A DNA stretch of 64,000 bases from NCBI GenBank assembly GCA_965214015.1, contig CBDCAS010000017.1, forward strand, positions 47,875-111,874, in the 5' to 3' direction. Source of the DNA: CBDCAS01 sp965214015. GTDB taxonomy: Bacteria; Pseudomonadota; Gammaproteobacteria; Coxiellales; Coxiellaceae. The position numbers were made by a program, and so were the translations under genes. Every line of letters begins with the position of its first letter. Position 1 is the first letter of the stretch. Shown piece after piece: positions 16,876 through 24,896 of the stretch. The notes under the pieces are model-generated. The model was not told the origin of the DNA. It was given only the letters and a program-made list of their open reading frames with translations, and did not search any database.

Positions 16876-17958
16876 ATGTTACGTTGTGGAATCGTGGGCT
16901 TACCTAACGTTGGAAAATCCACTTTATTTAATGCATTGACTCAAGCGAGTATTGCTGCATCGAACTATCCATTTTGTACTATCGAACCTAATGTCGGCAT
17001 AGTCTCTGTTCCTGATGAAAGGTTGAAAAATATTGCAGCTATTGCCCAATCCCAAGCAATTATCTCTGCCACTACCCAATTTGTTGATATTGCAGGCTTA
17101 GTAGCAGGCGCCTCAAAAGGTGAGGGACTAGGTAATCAATTTTTAGCGAACATCCGTAATACACAAGCAATCATTCATGTAGTCCGTTGTTTTGAGGACA
17201 CTGATGTAGTGCACGTAGCGGGCCGAGTGGATCCTATAGCAGACATTGAAGTAATCCATACTGAATTTGCACTCGCTGACTTAGAATCGATTGAAAAAGC
17301 ACTCGTCAAAACGGCTAAAGATACCCGTAGCGGCAATAAAGCAGCACTCAAAAAATACCGTATATTAGAACATGCCAAAGCCCATTTAGATCAAGGGCAC
17401 TCCATTCGCAACTTGCCACTGGAAGAGCGCGAATTTCTAAAGCCCTATCAACTACTTACAGAGAAGCCAATTTTGTATGTCGCTAATGTCGCAGAAGAAG
17501 GCTTTCAGAATAATTCCTATCTAGATTCTGTCTGTAAATTAGCAAAAGAAGAAGGAACCCGTGTAGTCCCGATCTGTGCTGCTATAGAGTCTGAACTACT
17601 GGTTTTAGATAATACAGAGCAGGCAGCCTTTTTAGAGAGCATGGGTTTAGAGCAACCTGGGCTAAATCGCTTAATTTATGCAAGTTACCAATTGTTGGGT
17701 TTAGAAACGTTTTTCACAGCAGGCCCTAAAGAAACCCATGCTTGGACCATTGCTCAAGGAGCCACAGCACCGCAGGCTGCTGGCGTAATTCATAGTGATT
17801 TCGAGCAAGGATTTATTCGTGCCGAAGTTGTCAGCTATGACGATTATATTCAACACCATGGCGAACAAGGCGCAAAAGAAGCCGGTCGATGGCGCTCTGA
17901 AGGCAAAGAGTATAGAGTCCAAGATGGCGATATTGTTTTATTTCGCTTTAATACATAA
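16876..17958 (+). CDS. ychF: OBG-family ATPase YchF
   Basis: Ribosome-associated P-loop NTPase that prefers ATP over GTP; 360 aa. G1 is GLPNVGKST, G3 VDIAGLVAGASKGEGLG, and the G4 position NVAEEG replaces NKxD, which accounts for ATP use. The C-terminal TGS domain contains the FFTAGPKETHAW segment. It probably regulates translation and the stress response. It closes the rplY-pth-ychF run. Confidence 0.95.
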   Translation: MLRCGIVGLPNVGKSTLFNALTQASIAASNYPFCTIEPNVGIVSVPDERLKNIAAIAQSQAIISATTQFVDIAGLVAGASKGEGLGNQFLANIRNTQAIIHVVRCFEDTDVVHVAGRVDPIADIEVIHTEFALADLESIEKALVKTAKDTRSGNKAALKKYRILEHAKAHLDQGHSIRNLPLEEREFLKPYQLLTEKPILYVANVAEEGFQNNSYLDSVCKLAKEEGTRVVPICAAIESELLVLDNTEQAAFLESMGLEQPGLNRLIYASYQLLGLETFFTAGPKETHAWTIAQGATAPQAAGVIHSDFEQGFIRAEVVSYDDYIQHHGEQGAKEAGRWRSEGKEYRVQDGDIVLFRFNT

Positions 17959-17973
17959 TCATGCAGTCTTATC

Positions 17974-18002
17974 TTGACAAGTTTATACAAAGCTTTCAGA
18001 AT
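17974..18002 (+). promoter_or_regulatory. Promoter of tRNA-Met
   Basis: A perfect TTGACA at 17974-17979 is followed after 17 bp by CAGAAT at 17997-18002. It would start transcription about 15-20 bases before the tRNA. Confidence 0.6.
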
Positions 18003-18026
18003 CTTTGAACTAAAATAACACCCTAT

Positions 18027-18103
18027 GGCTATGTAGCTCAGTCGGTTAGAGCGCAGCATTCATAATGCTGAAGTCGGTGGTTCGAGCCCACCCATAGCCA
18101 CCA
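18027..18103 (+). tRNA. tRNA-Met, elongator (anticodon CAT)
   Basis: A complete 77-nt cloverleaf: acceptor GGCTATG/CATAGCC, anticodon stem CAGCA/TGCTG with CAT at 18061-18063, T-arm GGTTCGAGCCC and an encoded ACCA end. The Watson-Crick first pair and close similarity to elongator tRNA-Met make initiator or Ile2 identity unlikely. Confidence 0.93.
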
Positions 18104-18178
18104 AGCAATTATAAACACTGTGCGATAATAGCACTCCCCCTAATTTAGCCGCTAGAATCGCCAGCAATGATAGTGAGA

Positions 18179-18868
18179 CTAGATAGAGGGCGGGGCAGTT
18201 ATATTGGAACTGTCAACAGTTGCTTGCTCATAACTAGGAGGAGGAAGGAAGATATCAGGTTGGAAAACTACCTGCTGATAACTAGGAGGAGATGAACTTT
18301 GACATCTATTAGTATTGCTTTTAGTATTAGCACTCTTTGTGCAGTTAAGAAATTCTCTCATGGCTTTTTTAACCCCTTTCTCCTGTCCTGATTGTTCTAA
18401 AAAATCACTGATCTTTGCTGCATACAGCATTAAAGGAACGACAGCAAAAGCAAATATAGGAGAAATGAAGCCACAACTAAGAAACATCAAAGTAAAACCA
18501 GCGACTATACCTACTACTCCAATAACATCACTAGCTACCATTTTAAATGTATTTTCTTGTCCGTAAGAAATAGATTCTATTAGGTCATTGTAGTGATCTA
18601 ATTCTTTTTGACCAAGGGTATTACCGCTATCCAACAAATTCTTTGTTTGATTTAATACTTCTATAAGCTGCGTATTATCATAATTTACCTTGTGCTGTTG
18701 CCAAACTGTTTGCATGACTTGACCAGCTAAGAATACTAAATTTTTTTTACTATTATTCTGCGCTTTAATAGACTGTAATGCTTTTGATAAGCTCTCATAT
18801 TCTTTTAAGAAAGAATCATTTTGAGCATCTAGTTCGAGTTTTCGCATTTTTTCTAAAGAAGCAGTCAT
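18179..18868 (-). CDS. Membrane protein with two C-terminal PPxY motifs
   Basis: I do not recognise the family. The 229-aa product has a helical N-terminal part (1-110, probable coiled coil), then two adjacent hydrophobic segments (about 113-132 and 134-152). A hydrophilic, Pro/Ser/Gln-rich tail follows. The tail contains PPSY at 194-197 and PPPSY at 209-213, both followed by glutamine-containing sequence. PPxY motifs bind WW domains, notably those of eukaryotic NEDD4-family ubiquitin ligases; free bacterial proteins rarely carry two. This makes it a candidate secreted effector acting in host membranes, but no secretion signal can be proven. It stands alone between tRNA-Met and phr. Confidence 0.65.
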   Translation of the reverse strand: MTASLEKMRKLELDAQNDSFLKEYESLSKALQSIKAQNNSKKNLVFLAGQVMQTVWQQHKVNYDNTQLIEVLNQTKNLLDSGNTLGQKELDHYNDLIESISYGQENTFKMVASDVIGVVGIVAGFTLMFLSCGFISPIFAFAVVPLMLYAAKISDFLEQSGQEKGVKKAMREFLNCTKSANTKSNTNRCQSSSPPSYQQVVFQPDIFLPPPSYEQATVDSSNITAPPSI

Positions 18869-19103
18869 ACTTAGTCTTCCTTTTTACATGTTAGATATTA
18901 CACAAGTTAAATAATACATAATTTCACCTAACAAAATATTAAATTTGAATATCAAGTTGTAACAATATGTATCTCTCTTTTAATAATATTGGAGTTTTTC
19001 TCGTTAAGAAAACAGAAGAGTCCTTGCAATACAAAACCGTAGCGATCCTAAATAACGACTTAGCCAATTAATCAGCCTATTTTCTACTCTAATAGTTTTC
19101 TGG

Positions 19104-20537
19104 CTACGGGTTCTTTAGCAGTTGATAAGCATCAAGCGCATGCTGCCTCGATAACATTAAATCAACAATAGGTTCAGGATAGGTCGCTCCCAGTTGAATC
19201 CCTGCTTTCTTTAAAATATCCTCAGGCGCTTCCCAAGGAGAAAATAAGTATTTATCAGGCAATTTAGAGAGCTCTGGCACATATTCTCTCGTGTAATCAC
19301 CGCCTGGATCAAATTTTTTACCTTGGGTAATGGGATTAAAGATCCGAAAAAAGGGAGCTGCATCGGCTCCACAACCTGCTACCCATTGCCAACTGGCACT
19401 ATTACTAGCCAAGTCGGCATCCACTAAGCAATCCCAAAACCATGCTGCTCCTTCACGCCAGTGAATCGATAAATTTTTCACTAAAAATGACGCCACAATC
19501 ATGCGCACTCGATTATGCATAATACCGGTTTGCCATAGTTCACGCATCCCAGCATCTACTATGGGATACCCTGTCATACCACGTTGCCAGGCAGTGAGCT
19601 TTTTTTTACTTTTTCGCCATGGAAAAGTATCAAATTTGTTCTGCAAATTTTTATGCGGTAAGCTTGGGTAGTAATATAAAAGATAGTATGAAAACTCCCG
19701 CCAACCTAACTCACTTAGAAAACTTTTTGTATTCTTATTTTGGGTCAATTTCTTTATCTGATCCCAGATTTGATGCGGTGAAATCTCTCCCCAATGCAAA
19801 TGAGGGGATAGACAGGATACTTTTTGACTGGCTGGAAAATCTCGACCAACACGGTAGTCTGCTAAGCCTTTCTTTATAAACGCTCTAAAGCGCTTCATTG
19901 CAGCCAACTCACCCACCTTCCAATAAGACATCATGGTTTTTGCCCACCTAGCATTTGGCAACAACTGCAGTGACGCTACGGATGTCGATCGTTCCTTATG
20001 AGTCAGGTAGGTTATTTTTTTGGGTTTTGCGAGTGGTTTGCGCGGCGGTATAATTTGTAAGCAGCCTTTTTGGTAGAAGGGCGTAAATACTTTATAGTGG
20101 CTACCGTCTTTTTTCTTAATCTCCCAAGGCTCCCATAGTAACGCACTATTGTACGTTACTACGATTACATCAAGCTTGCGTAACGCTGATTTCAGTGCTT
20201 TATCACGTTTTATTTGCCATGGCTCATAGCAGCGATTCCAGTGTATTTCATCAATATTATATTTTTTAATCAAACTCATAATAATTGACAGAGGATCTCC
20301 TGATTTAATAAGCAGTTTATTATGCAATCTTGCCTTTAAATCAATCAAGGCGTGATGTAACCAACAACCACTAGCTGCCCCTAAAAGAGTACGACCACAA
20401 TTTACACGATCAAGAATAAACAGTGGCAATAGAGAGCCTTGTTTTGCAGCGGCGAATAAACTGGGATTATCACTTAGGCGTAAATCCTGTCGAAACCAGT
20501 GAATGACTTTTTTTGAACTCAATCTCGCTTCCTGCAA
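19104..20537 (-). CDS. phrB: Class I CPD photolyase
   Basis: Light-driven repair enzyme for cyclobutane pyrimidine dimers, 477 aa, with FAD and an antenna cofactor. It starts with the HWFRQDLRLSDN strand of the antenna domain. The FAD-binding C-terminal domain includes GWREFSYYLLYYYP, WQRGMTGYPIVDAGMREL and NRVRMIVASFLVKN, plus the Trp-rich segment typical of electron transfer. Length is normal for class I. It is divergent from an SDR-LOV-epimerase operon, suggesting coordinated response to light. Confidence 0.92.
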   Translation of the reverse strand: MQEARLSSKKVIHWFRQDLRLSDNPSLFAAAKQGSLLPLFILDRVNCGRTLLGAASGCWLHHALIDLKARLHNKLLIKSGDPLSIIMSLIKKYNIDEIHWNRCYEPWQIKRDKALKSALRKLDVIVVTYNSALLWEPWEIKKKDGSHYKVFTPFYQKGCLQIIPPRKPLAKPKKITYLTHKERSTSVASLQLLPNARWAKTMMSYWKVGELAAMKRFRAFIKKGLADYRVGRDFPASQKVSCLSPHLHWGEISPHQIWDQIKKLTQNKNTKSFLSELGWREFSYYLLYYYPSLPHKNLQNKFDTFPWRKSKKKLTAWQRGMTGYPIVDAGMRELWQTGIMHNRVRMIVASFLVKNLSIHWREGAAWFWDCLVDADLASNSASWQWVAGCGADAAPFFRIFNPITQGKKFDPGGDYTREYVPELSKLPDKYLFSPWEAPEDILKKAGIQLGATYPEPIVDLMLSRQHALDAYQLLKNP

Positions 20538-20645
20538 AAAGAGGGAAATATTGTAGCTAAGATGCCAGGCGATGCTTTATATACACACAAAGCCCTTGAG
20601 CATATCCATTACAATCTGCATTATGATATCATTTATTGCAGTATG

Positions 20646-20660
20646 ACACATAGAATGTGT
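20646..20660. promoter_or_regulatory. Palindromic operator candidate in the phrB/SDR gap
   Basis: ACACAT-AGA-ATGTGT is a perfect 6-bp inverted repeat with a 3-bp centre, located 22 bp before the SDR start codon. It is the clearest candidate binding site in the 145-bp divergent region. It resembles dimeric-regulator sites such as those of MerR-type proteins, but no regulator gene is adjacent. Confidence 0.4.
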
Positions 20661-20682
20661 ATCACACTAAAAGGATTTTACT

Positions 20683-21408
20683 ATGGGGTCAATTGTATTT
20701 GTCGGTGCTAATTCGGATATTGCTAAAGCGACAATAGCACTTTTAGAATCTCATCAAACCTTAGTATTACTCACACGTGATACAACGAAACTGCCTGCTG
20801 ATATTCAAAATCAGTATGAATGCTACAGTTGTAACCCCTGCCAACACGAAGAAGTGAATACATGCTTTGAATCTATCATCACAAAACATGATATTGATGC
20901 TGTAATTAATTTCTGTGGCAACATTATGCTCAAATCAGCTGCGATATTAACAGATTCTGACTGGCAACACACTATTGAGATTAATCTAACTACAGCATTT
21001 AACATCGCACATGCAACAACAAGATTGGTTAAAAAAGACTGTAGTTTGATCTTTTTTTCTACTGCTGCAGCCCATTTAGGACTTCCAAACCACGAAGCCA
21101 TTGCGGCGGCAAAAGCAGGTGTTGAAGGTTTATCGAAATCAATAGCTGCTAGTTATGCAAAACAAAATATCCGCAGCAATGTGATTGCTCCTGGATTAAT
21201 TCAATCAAATCTATCAACTCCTATTACTAAAAGTGAGCAAGGTAGAACACTCTCTCTTTCGTTACATGGACTTAACCGTCTTGGTAAGCCTGATGATATC
21301 GCCAGAATGCTTGTATGGTTGTTAAATCCAGAAAATAATTGGATGACTGGAGAAGTCTTTCGTATTGATGGTGGATTATCAACAACAAAATGTTACCCAA
21401 ACCACTAA
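20683..21408 (+). CDS. Short-chain dehydrogenase-like protein, catalytic Tyr absent
   Basis: Rossmann-fold SDR of 241 aa. The nucleotide-binding start is IVFVGANSDIAKA, the NAG-type motif is NFCGN, and the C-terminal IDGG loop is present. The active-site lysine is in IAAAKAGVEGL, but the position four before it is Ile rather than the catalytic Tyr of YxxxK. The serine-strand FFSTAAAH is retained. Either the enzyme uses another residue or it is a non-classical SDR. Photolyase-associated SDRs with this substitution exist in my memory of other gammaproteobacteria, but I cannot confirm that here. It precedes the LOV gene by 13 bp and has a good AAAGGA site. Confidence 0.82.
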   Translation: MGSIVFVGANSDIAKATIALLESHQTLVLLTRDTTKLPADIQNQYECYSCNPCQHEEVNTCFESIITKHDIDAVINFCGNIMLKSAAILTDSDWQHTIEINLTTAFNIAHATTRLVKKDCSLIFFSTAAAHLGLPNHEAIAAAKAGVEGLSKSIAASYAKQNIRSNVIAPGLIQSNLSTPITKSEQGRTLSLSLHGLNRLGKPDDIARMLVWLLNPENNWMTGEVFRIDGGLSTTKCYPNH

Positions 21409-21421
21409 AGGAGTAGCTCGC

Positions 21422-21799
21422 ATGGATCATCTTTCTAGTGAAAAACAATTAGACTTATTGAAACGTAGCTTAGATTCTCTACCACAAGGGATTCTTATTA
21501 CAAACTGCCAACAAGAAGATGATCCTATCATCTATGCCAATAAGTTTTTCCTAAAAATGAGCGGATATGATTATGATGAAATTATTGGAAAAAATTGTCG
21601 TTTTATGCAAGGCAAAGACACAGATCCAGAAGCTTTAAAAAAACTGGCTATCGCTATAAGAAAGCGCGAAGCGATCACAATCAAAATGATCAATTATCGT
21701 AAGAATGGTGAAAAATTCTTAAATGAATTTGCCATCTATCCCGTAAAAGATGAGCATGGTGAAATCACCCATTGCATTGGTCTTGAAAAAGAACTATGA
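21422..21799 (+). CDS. Short LOV-domain blue-light photoreceptor
   Basis: A stand-alone LOV domain of 125 aa. The flavin-adduct motif GKNCRFMQG (56-64) contains the photoactive Cys59. The flavin-contacting Asn residues are in INYRKNGEKF (N91) and LNEFAIYP (N101). The protein ends right after the last strand, so there is no output domain or J-alpha helix. At the site of the conserved flavin-contacting Gln (GVQxD in most LOVs) it has Glu122 (GLEKEL), which may alter colour or signalling. ATG 21422 has an AAAGGAG site. The stop overlaps the next start (ATGA). Its partner is probably encoded in the same operon. Confidence 0.88.
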   Translation: MDHLSSEKQLDLLKRSLDSLPQGILITNCQQEDDPIIYANKFFLKMSGYDYDEIIGKNCRFMQGKDTDPEALKKLAIAIRKREAITIKMINYRKNGEKFLNEFAIYPVKDEHGEITHCIGLEKEL

Positions 21800-22698
21800 A
21801 CCTACTCATTGCAGGAGGAAGTGGCTTCATCGGTCATTACCTTGCCAGTTTTTTAGCCCAAAAGGGCCATAATATTACAATATTAAGTCGCTCTTTTAAA
21901 AAATCGGACAAACCAATCCATACTCATTATTGGGATGGAACAGTGCTCTCAACTGATTTTAAAGTCGACATTATCGTTAACCTTTGCGGGCAGAATATTG
22001 CTAATCGAAGATGGTCTAAAAAAGTAAAACAAGAATTACTACAAAGTCGTCTTAACCCTACCAATGCAATAGTCAGATTTATTAAAAATTATCCTTCTGA
22101 AATAAAACCTAGGCTGTTAAATGCAAGTGCTATTGGCTTTTATCCAAACAGCCAAGAGATTCAAACTGAAGATCATTATATGAGCTCATCAAAAACACGC
22201 TTCTCAAAAGATTTAATCACACAATGGGAGGCTTGTGCACAAAAAGCAACCGCATACAATGCTTCAGTTACCTGTTTACGCTTCGGTGTTGTGCTTGGTA
22301 AAATGGGTGGAATGCTGAACAAAATAGTGCCTGTATTTAAGTTGGGCCTTGGTACAATAATGGGTGACAAAAAAGCAAGCTTAAGTTGGATCCACATTCA
22401 TGATCTTTGTCAAGCTATACTATTTATTATGTCGCTAGATAAGCCTAAGCTCGTTTATAATATAACTTCCCCTCAACCCTGCACTCAATGGATATTTGCT
22501 AAAACACTGGCTAAATTCTGTAATAGACCGTGCTTTCTTTATATTCCTCAATTTTTTATTAAATTTTTTTTGGGTCAAATGGGTAAAGAACTACTATTGG
22601 CAAATCAAAAAATATATCCGGGAAACCTTAAAAAAGCTCATTTTAATTTCAAATATCAAAATATTGAAAAAGCATTGAATAATATTTTAAATCAATAA
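21796..22698 (+). CDS. TIGR01777-family NAD-dependent epimerase/dehydratase
   Basis: Extended-SDR protein of 300 aa (YfcH/SDR39U1 type). The NAD site is LLIAGGSGFIGHYLA at the N-terminus; VNLCGQNIANRRWS is the family's hallmark. The C-terminal DUF1731-like part includes FFLGQMGKELLLANQ. The reaction is unknown in the whole family. It is translationally coupled to the LOV gene, so it may be regulated with light or be the LOV partner. Confidence 0.88.
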   Translation: MNLLIAGGSGFIGHYLASFLAQKGHNITILSRSFKKSDKPIHTHYWDGTVLSTDFKVDIIVNLCGQNIANRRWSKKVKQELLQSRLNPTNAIVRFIKNYPSEIKPRLLNASAIGFYPNSQEIQTEDHYMSSSKTRFSKDLITQWEACAQKATAYNASVTCLRFGVVLGKMGGMLNKIVPVFKLGLGTIMGDKKASLSWIHIHDLCQAILFIMSLDKPKLVYNITSPQPCTQWIFAKTLAKFCNRPCFLYIPQFFIKFFLGQMGKELLLANQKIYPGNLKKAHFNFKYQNIEKALNNILNQ

Positions 22699-22756
22699 AA
22701 TAGTTTAACAAAGCTCTGATCTCTTTATTACTAAAAAATACTGTATCAACTTTATG

Positions 22757-22776
22757 CAGCCTTCATAAAGAGGCTG
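22757..22776 (+). terminator. Weak hairpin between convergent genes
   Basis: CAGCCT (22757-22762) pairs with AGGCTG (22771-22776) across an 8-nt loop, in the gap after the epimerase gene. There is no long U-run, so its efficiency as a terminator is doubtful. Confidence 0.35.
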
Positions 22777-22794
22777 TCTAAAATAATAAGTGAG

Positions 22795-23355
22795 TTAAGC
22801 AGCTTCAGAAATTTTACCAGGATATAGGGTTTGTTTTTTAAAGTAACATAGTGGGGAGTCAAAAAAATCCCCATGCTCACGATAGCAACGCTCTAAATAA
22901 TTCTTATAGAGCTTACATTGCTCTTTTGAACCATAGCATGCCACAATGCGACTGTTTTCATTAATTTTTTCTAAAATCTCAGGGGTCAATTGATTTGCAG
23001 TAAGACCCATTAACTGTATAGAGTCCAGTAATGCACGAGAAGCTTTTTGTGTACAGTGTATGACACGATTTGATTCTATAGTATAGTTAGAAAGAAATTC
23101 CTTTAAATAACGACCAAAGCTGTTGATACCAGAATAAGCATAATAACTCGTCGAGGCATGATCTAGGTTAGTTTCAATATCCTGTATGATACGCTGAGCA
23201 GTACGGTAGAGCATGATTTCATTTTTATAGTTCGGTTGCTTTAAACCTAGCTCTATTAACTTCATCATGCGATCAGCATGCGGCAGATAGCGTTTTAATA
23301 GCTGACGATAGTCACTAATGGCTTTTGAGATAGTTTCTATAAATATTGACGACAT
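22795..23355 (-). CDS. Hypothetical protein, helical, 186 aa
   Basis: I do not recognise this protein. It is soluble and predicted mostly helical, with Tyr-rich patches (HASTSYYAYSG) and a Cys-containing C-terminal third (VACYGSKEQCKLYKN, LERCYREHG). There is no signal peptide or membrane segment. It is a single-gene unit, convergent with the light-related operon. It could be an intracellular-lifestyle or effector gene, but nothing in the sequence shows this. Confidence 0.6.
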   Translation of the reverse strand: MSSIFIETISKAISDYRQLLKRYLPHADRMMKLIELGLKQPNYKNEIMLYRTAQRIIQDIETNLDHASTSYYAYSGINSFGRYLKEFLSNYTIESNRVIHCTQKASRALLDSIQLMGLTANQLTPEILEKINENSRIVACYGSKEQCKLYKNYLERCYREHGDFFDSPLCYFKKQTLYPGKISEAA

Positions 23356-23543
23356 ATCAACTTCAACCTTCCTGGCTCGACTCTACTTAAAATGATTTTT
23401 AGTCCTTTTGTCTTACAATTAGAGTAGTATATTGAGATAACCTTAAGGAAACATTAAGTTATGGTAGTAAATAGTCAAAAGAGTCTCAATCACCCTTTAC
23501 ACACTAAATGGGTATTTTTTGTAGAACGAAAAGGAGCTAAGCT

Positions 23544-24242
23544 ATGATGAAAACAATACTATTACTGAGCCTTGGCATATTGGGATCTCTCACTATAGCA
23601 GAGTCTGCTAACTCACGATCATCGAGTCAGTACTACGGAGCACATTTGTGCCAACGCCCTGGATTTCAATGTATTAAAATACATCCAGGAGATACATGGG
23701 AAACACTATTTCCTAATCAGCATCAGCGAGATATTGTTAAACGTTTGAATCGCACTAATGTTACTCTAGGTCGTCGCAACTGGATTGTTGTTCCAAGCAA
23801 TTTACACTACATTAACCCTATGGAATTATCACCGTTCCCCAAACACAGGGCAACTCACGGTAAACGCATTCTGGTTGTAAAATTGAGCCAGCATGCCTTT
23901 GGTGCTTACAACGAAGCAGGGAATCTAGTCCACTGGGGGCCTATTTCAGGTGGTAAAAACTGGTGTAAAGATGTTAACCGTTCTTGTTCAACAGCCACTG
24001 GTCATCATAAAATTTATCGTAAACAAGGCGCAGAATGTGTCTCTTCTAAGTACCCTATCAAGACCAAAGGAGGCGCTCCCATGCCTTACTGCATGCATTA
24101 TTACAAAGGCTATGCATTACATGGTTCCACCTTACCTGGTTTTCATGCCAGCCATGGGTGTATCCGTCTTTTTCATGAGGATGCTAAGTGGTTAAATAAA
24201 AATTTTCTTAAAATAGGTACAAAAGTTATTGTGACCCAATAA
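23544..24242 (+). CDS. L,D-transpeptidase (YkuD family), secreted
   Basis: Periplasmic cell-wall enzyme of 232 aa that forms 3-3 cross-links or attaches proteins to peptidoglycan. It has a signal peptide (residues 1 to about 20, ending IAESA) and a LysM-like stretch CIKIHPGDTWETLFP. The YkuD domain has its catalytic motif at HGSTLPGFHASHGCIRLF (nucleophile Cys in SHGC). Extra cysteine pairs (CKDVNRSC) may form disulfides. It has a good AAGGAG site and is followed by a terminator. Confidence 0.9.
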   Translation: MMKTILLLSLGILGSLTIAESANSRSSSQYYGAHLCQRPGFQCIKIHPGDTWETLFPNQHQRDIVKRLNRTNVTLGRRNWIVVPSNLHYINPMELSPFPKHRATHGKRILVVKLSQHAFGAYNEAGNLVHWGPISGGKNWCKDVNRSCSTATGHHKIYRKQGAECVSSKYPIKTKGGAPMPYCMHYYKGYALHGSTLPGFHASHGCIRLFHEDAKWLNKNFLKIGTKVIVTQ

Positions 24243-24270
24243 AAACTTGCGGGGATCTAGCAAAGTTTTT
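24242..24270 (+). terminator. Intrinsic terminator after the L,D-transpeptidase gene
   Basis: AAAACTTGC pairs with GCAAAGTTTT (one bulged A) around GGGGATCTA, followed by a T-run ending at 24270. Confidence 0.55.
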
Positions 24271-24329
24271 AAACACTATAAGCGAGTATTGAGCTTGCAA
24301 GCAAAGAGACATCCTCGTATGCTTTTGTC

Positions 24330-24896
24330 ATGATAAAGAATGCATCTATGACGCCGGTTACCTGGATCAACGCAGAAGCCGCGCGCTCTCAAATGTCCGT
24401 TTTTGCATGGAACCTGATCAGTTCTACAGGCTCCTTAACGAATCGTCTACGTAATATGAGTGATGGCAAAATGATCTTCCGGTTGCTATTTGCTAACTGG
24501 GGTAGTGCAAACTCAGATGAGCGCCAGATCCTTAATTTAGAAGCACAAGAGCCCACTTGGGTACGTCGTATCGAACACTGCTATAAGAATAGATTATGGG
24601 TTTCTGCACGTGTTATTTTCCCAAAATCGACGATTAAAGCTACCAAAAATACTCTCTCAGGGCTTGGCATTCAACCCTTAGGCGATCTTATTTTTAAAGA
24701 TTCTAGCTTAAAACGTCAATCATTTACCTATTGTTTGCTCAATAAAGAGCAAAATTACTGCCCTACTTTAACACCCATAATAACTGCAGCACACACAAAT
24801 GCTTGGGCACGCCGATCTGTTTTATACTTTCAAAACCAACCCCTCTTAATTACTGAAATTTTTATGCCAGATGCCTATACGAAACCTAAGCCTTAA
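24330..24896 (+). CDS. ubiC: Chorismate lyase
   Basis: Converts chorismate to 4-hydroxybenzoate, the first committed step of ubiquinone synthesis; 188 aa. The family pattern is seen in WVRRIEHCYKNRLWVSARV (a product-binding Arg) and the C-terminal WARRSVLYFQNQPLLITEIF, with the catalytic Glu in ITEIFMP. It overlaps ubiA by 26 bp, the usual ubiC-ubiA pair. An internal ATG at 24348 is an alternative start. Confidence 0.88.
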   Translation: MIKNASMTPVTWINAEAARSQMSVFAWNLISSTGSLTNRLRNMSDGKMIFRLLFANWGSANSDERQILNLEAQEPTWVRRIEHCYKNRLWVSARVIFPKSTIKATKNTLSGLGIQPLGDLIFKDSSLKRQSFTYCLLNKEQNYCPTLTPIITAAHTNAWARRSVLYFQNQPLLITEIFMPDAYTKPKP

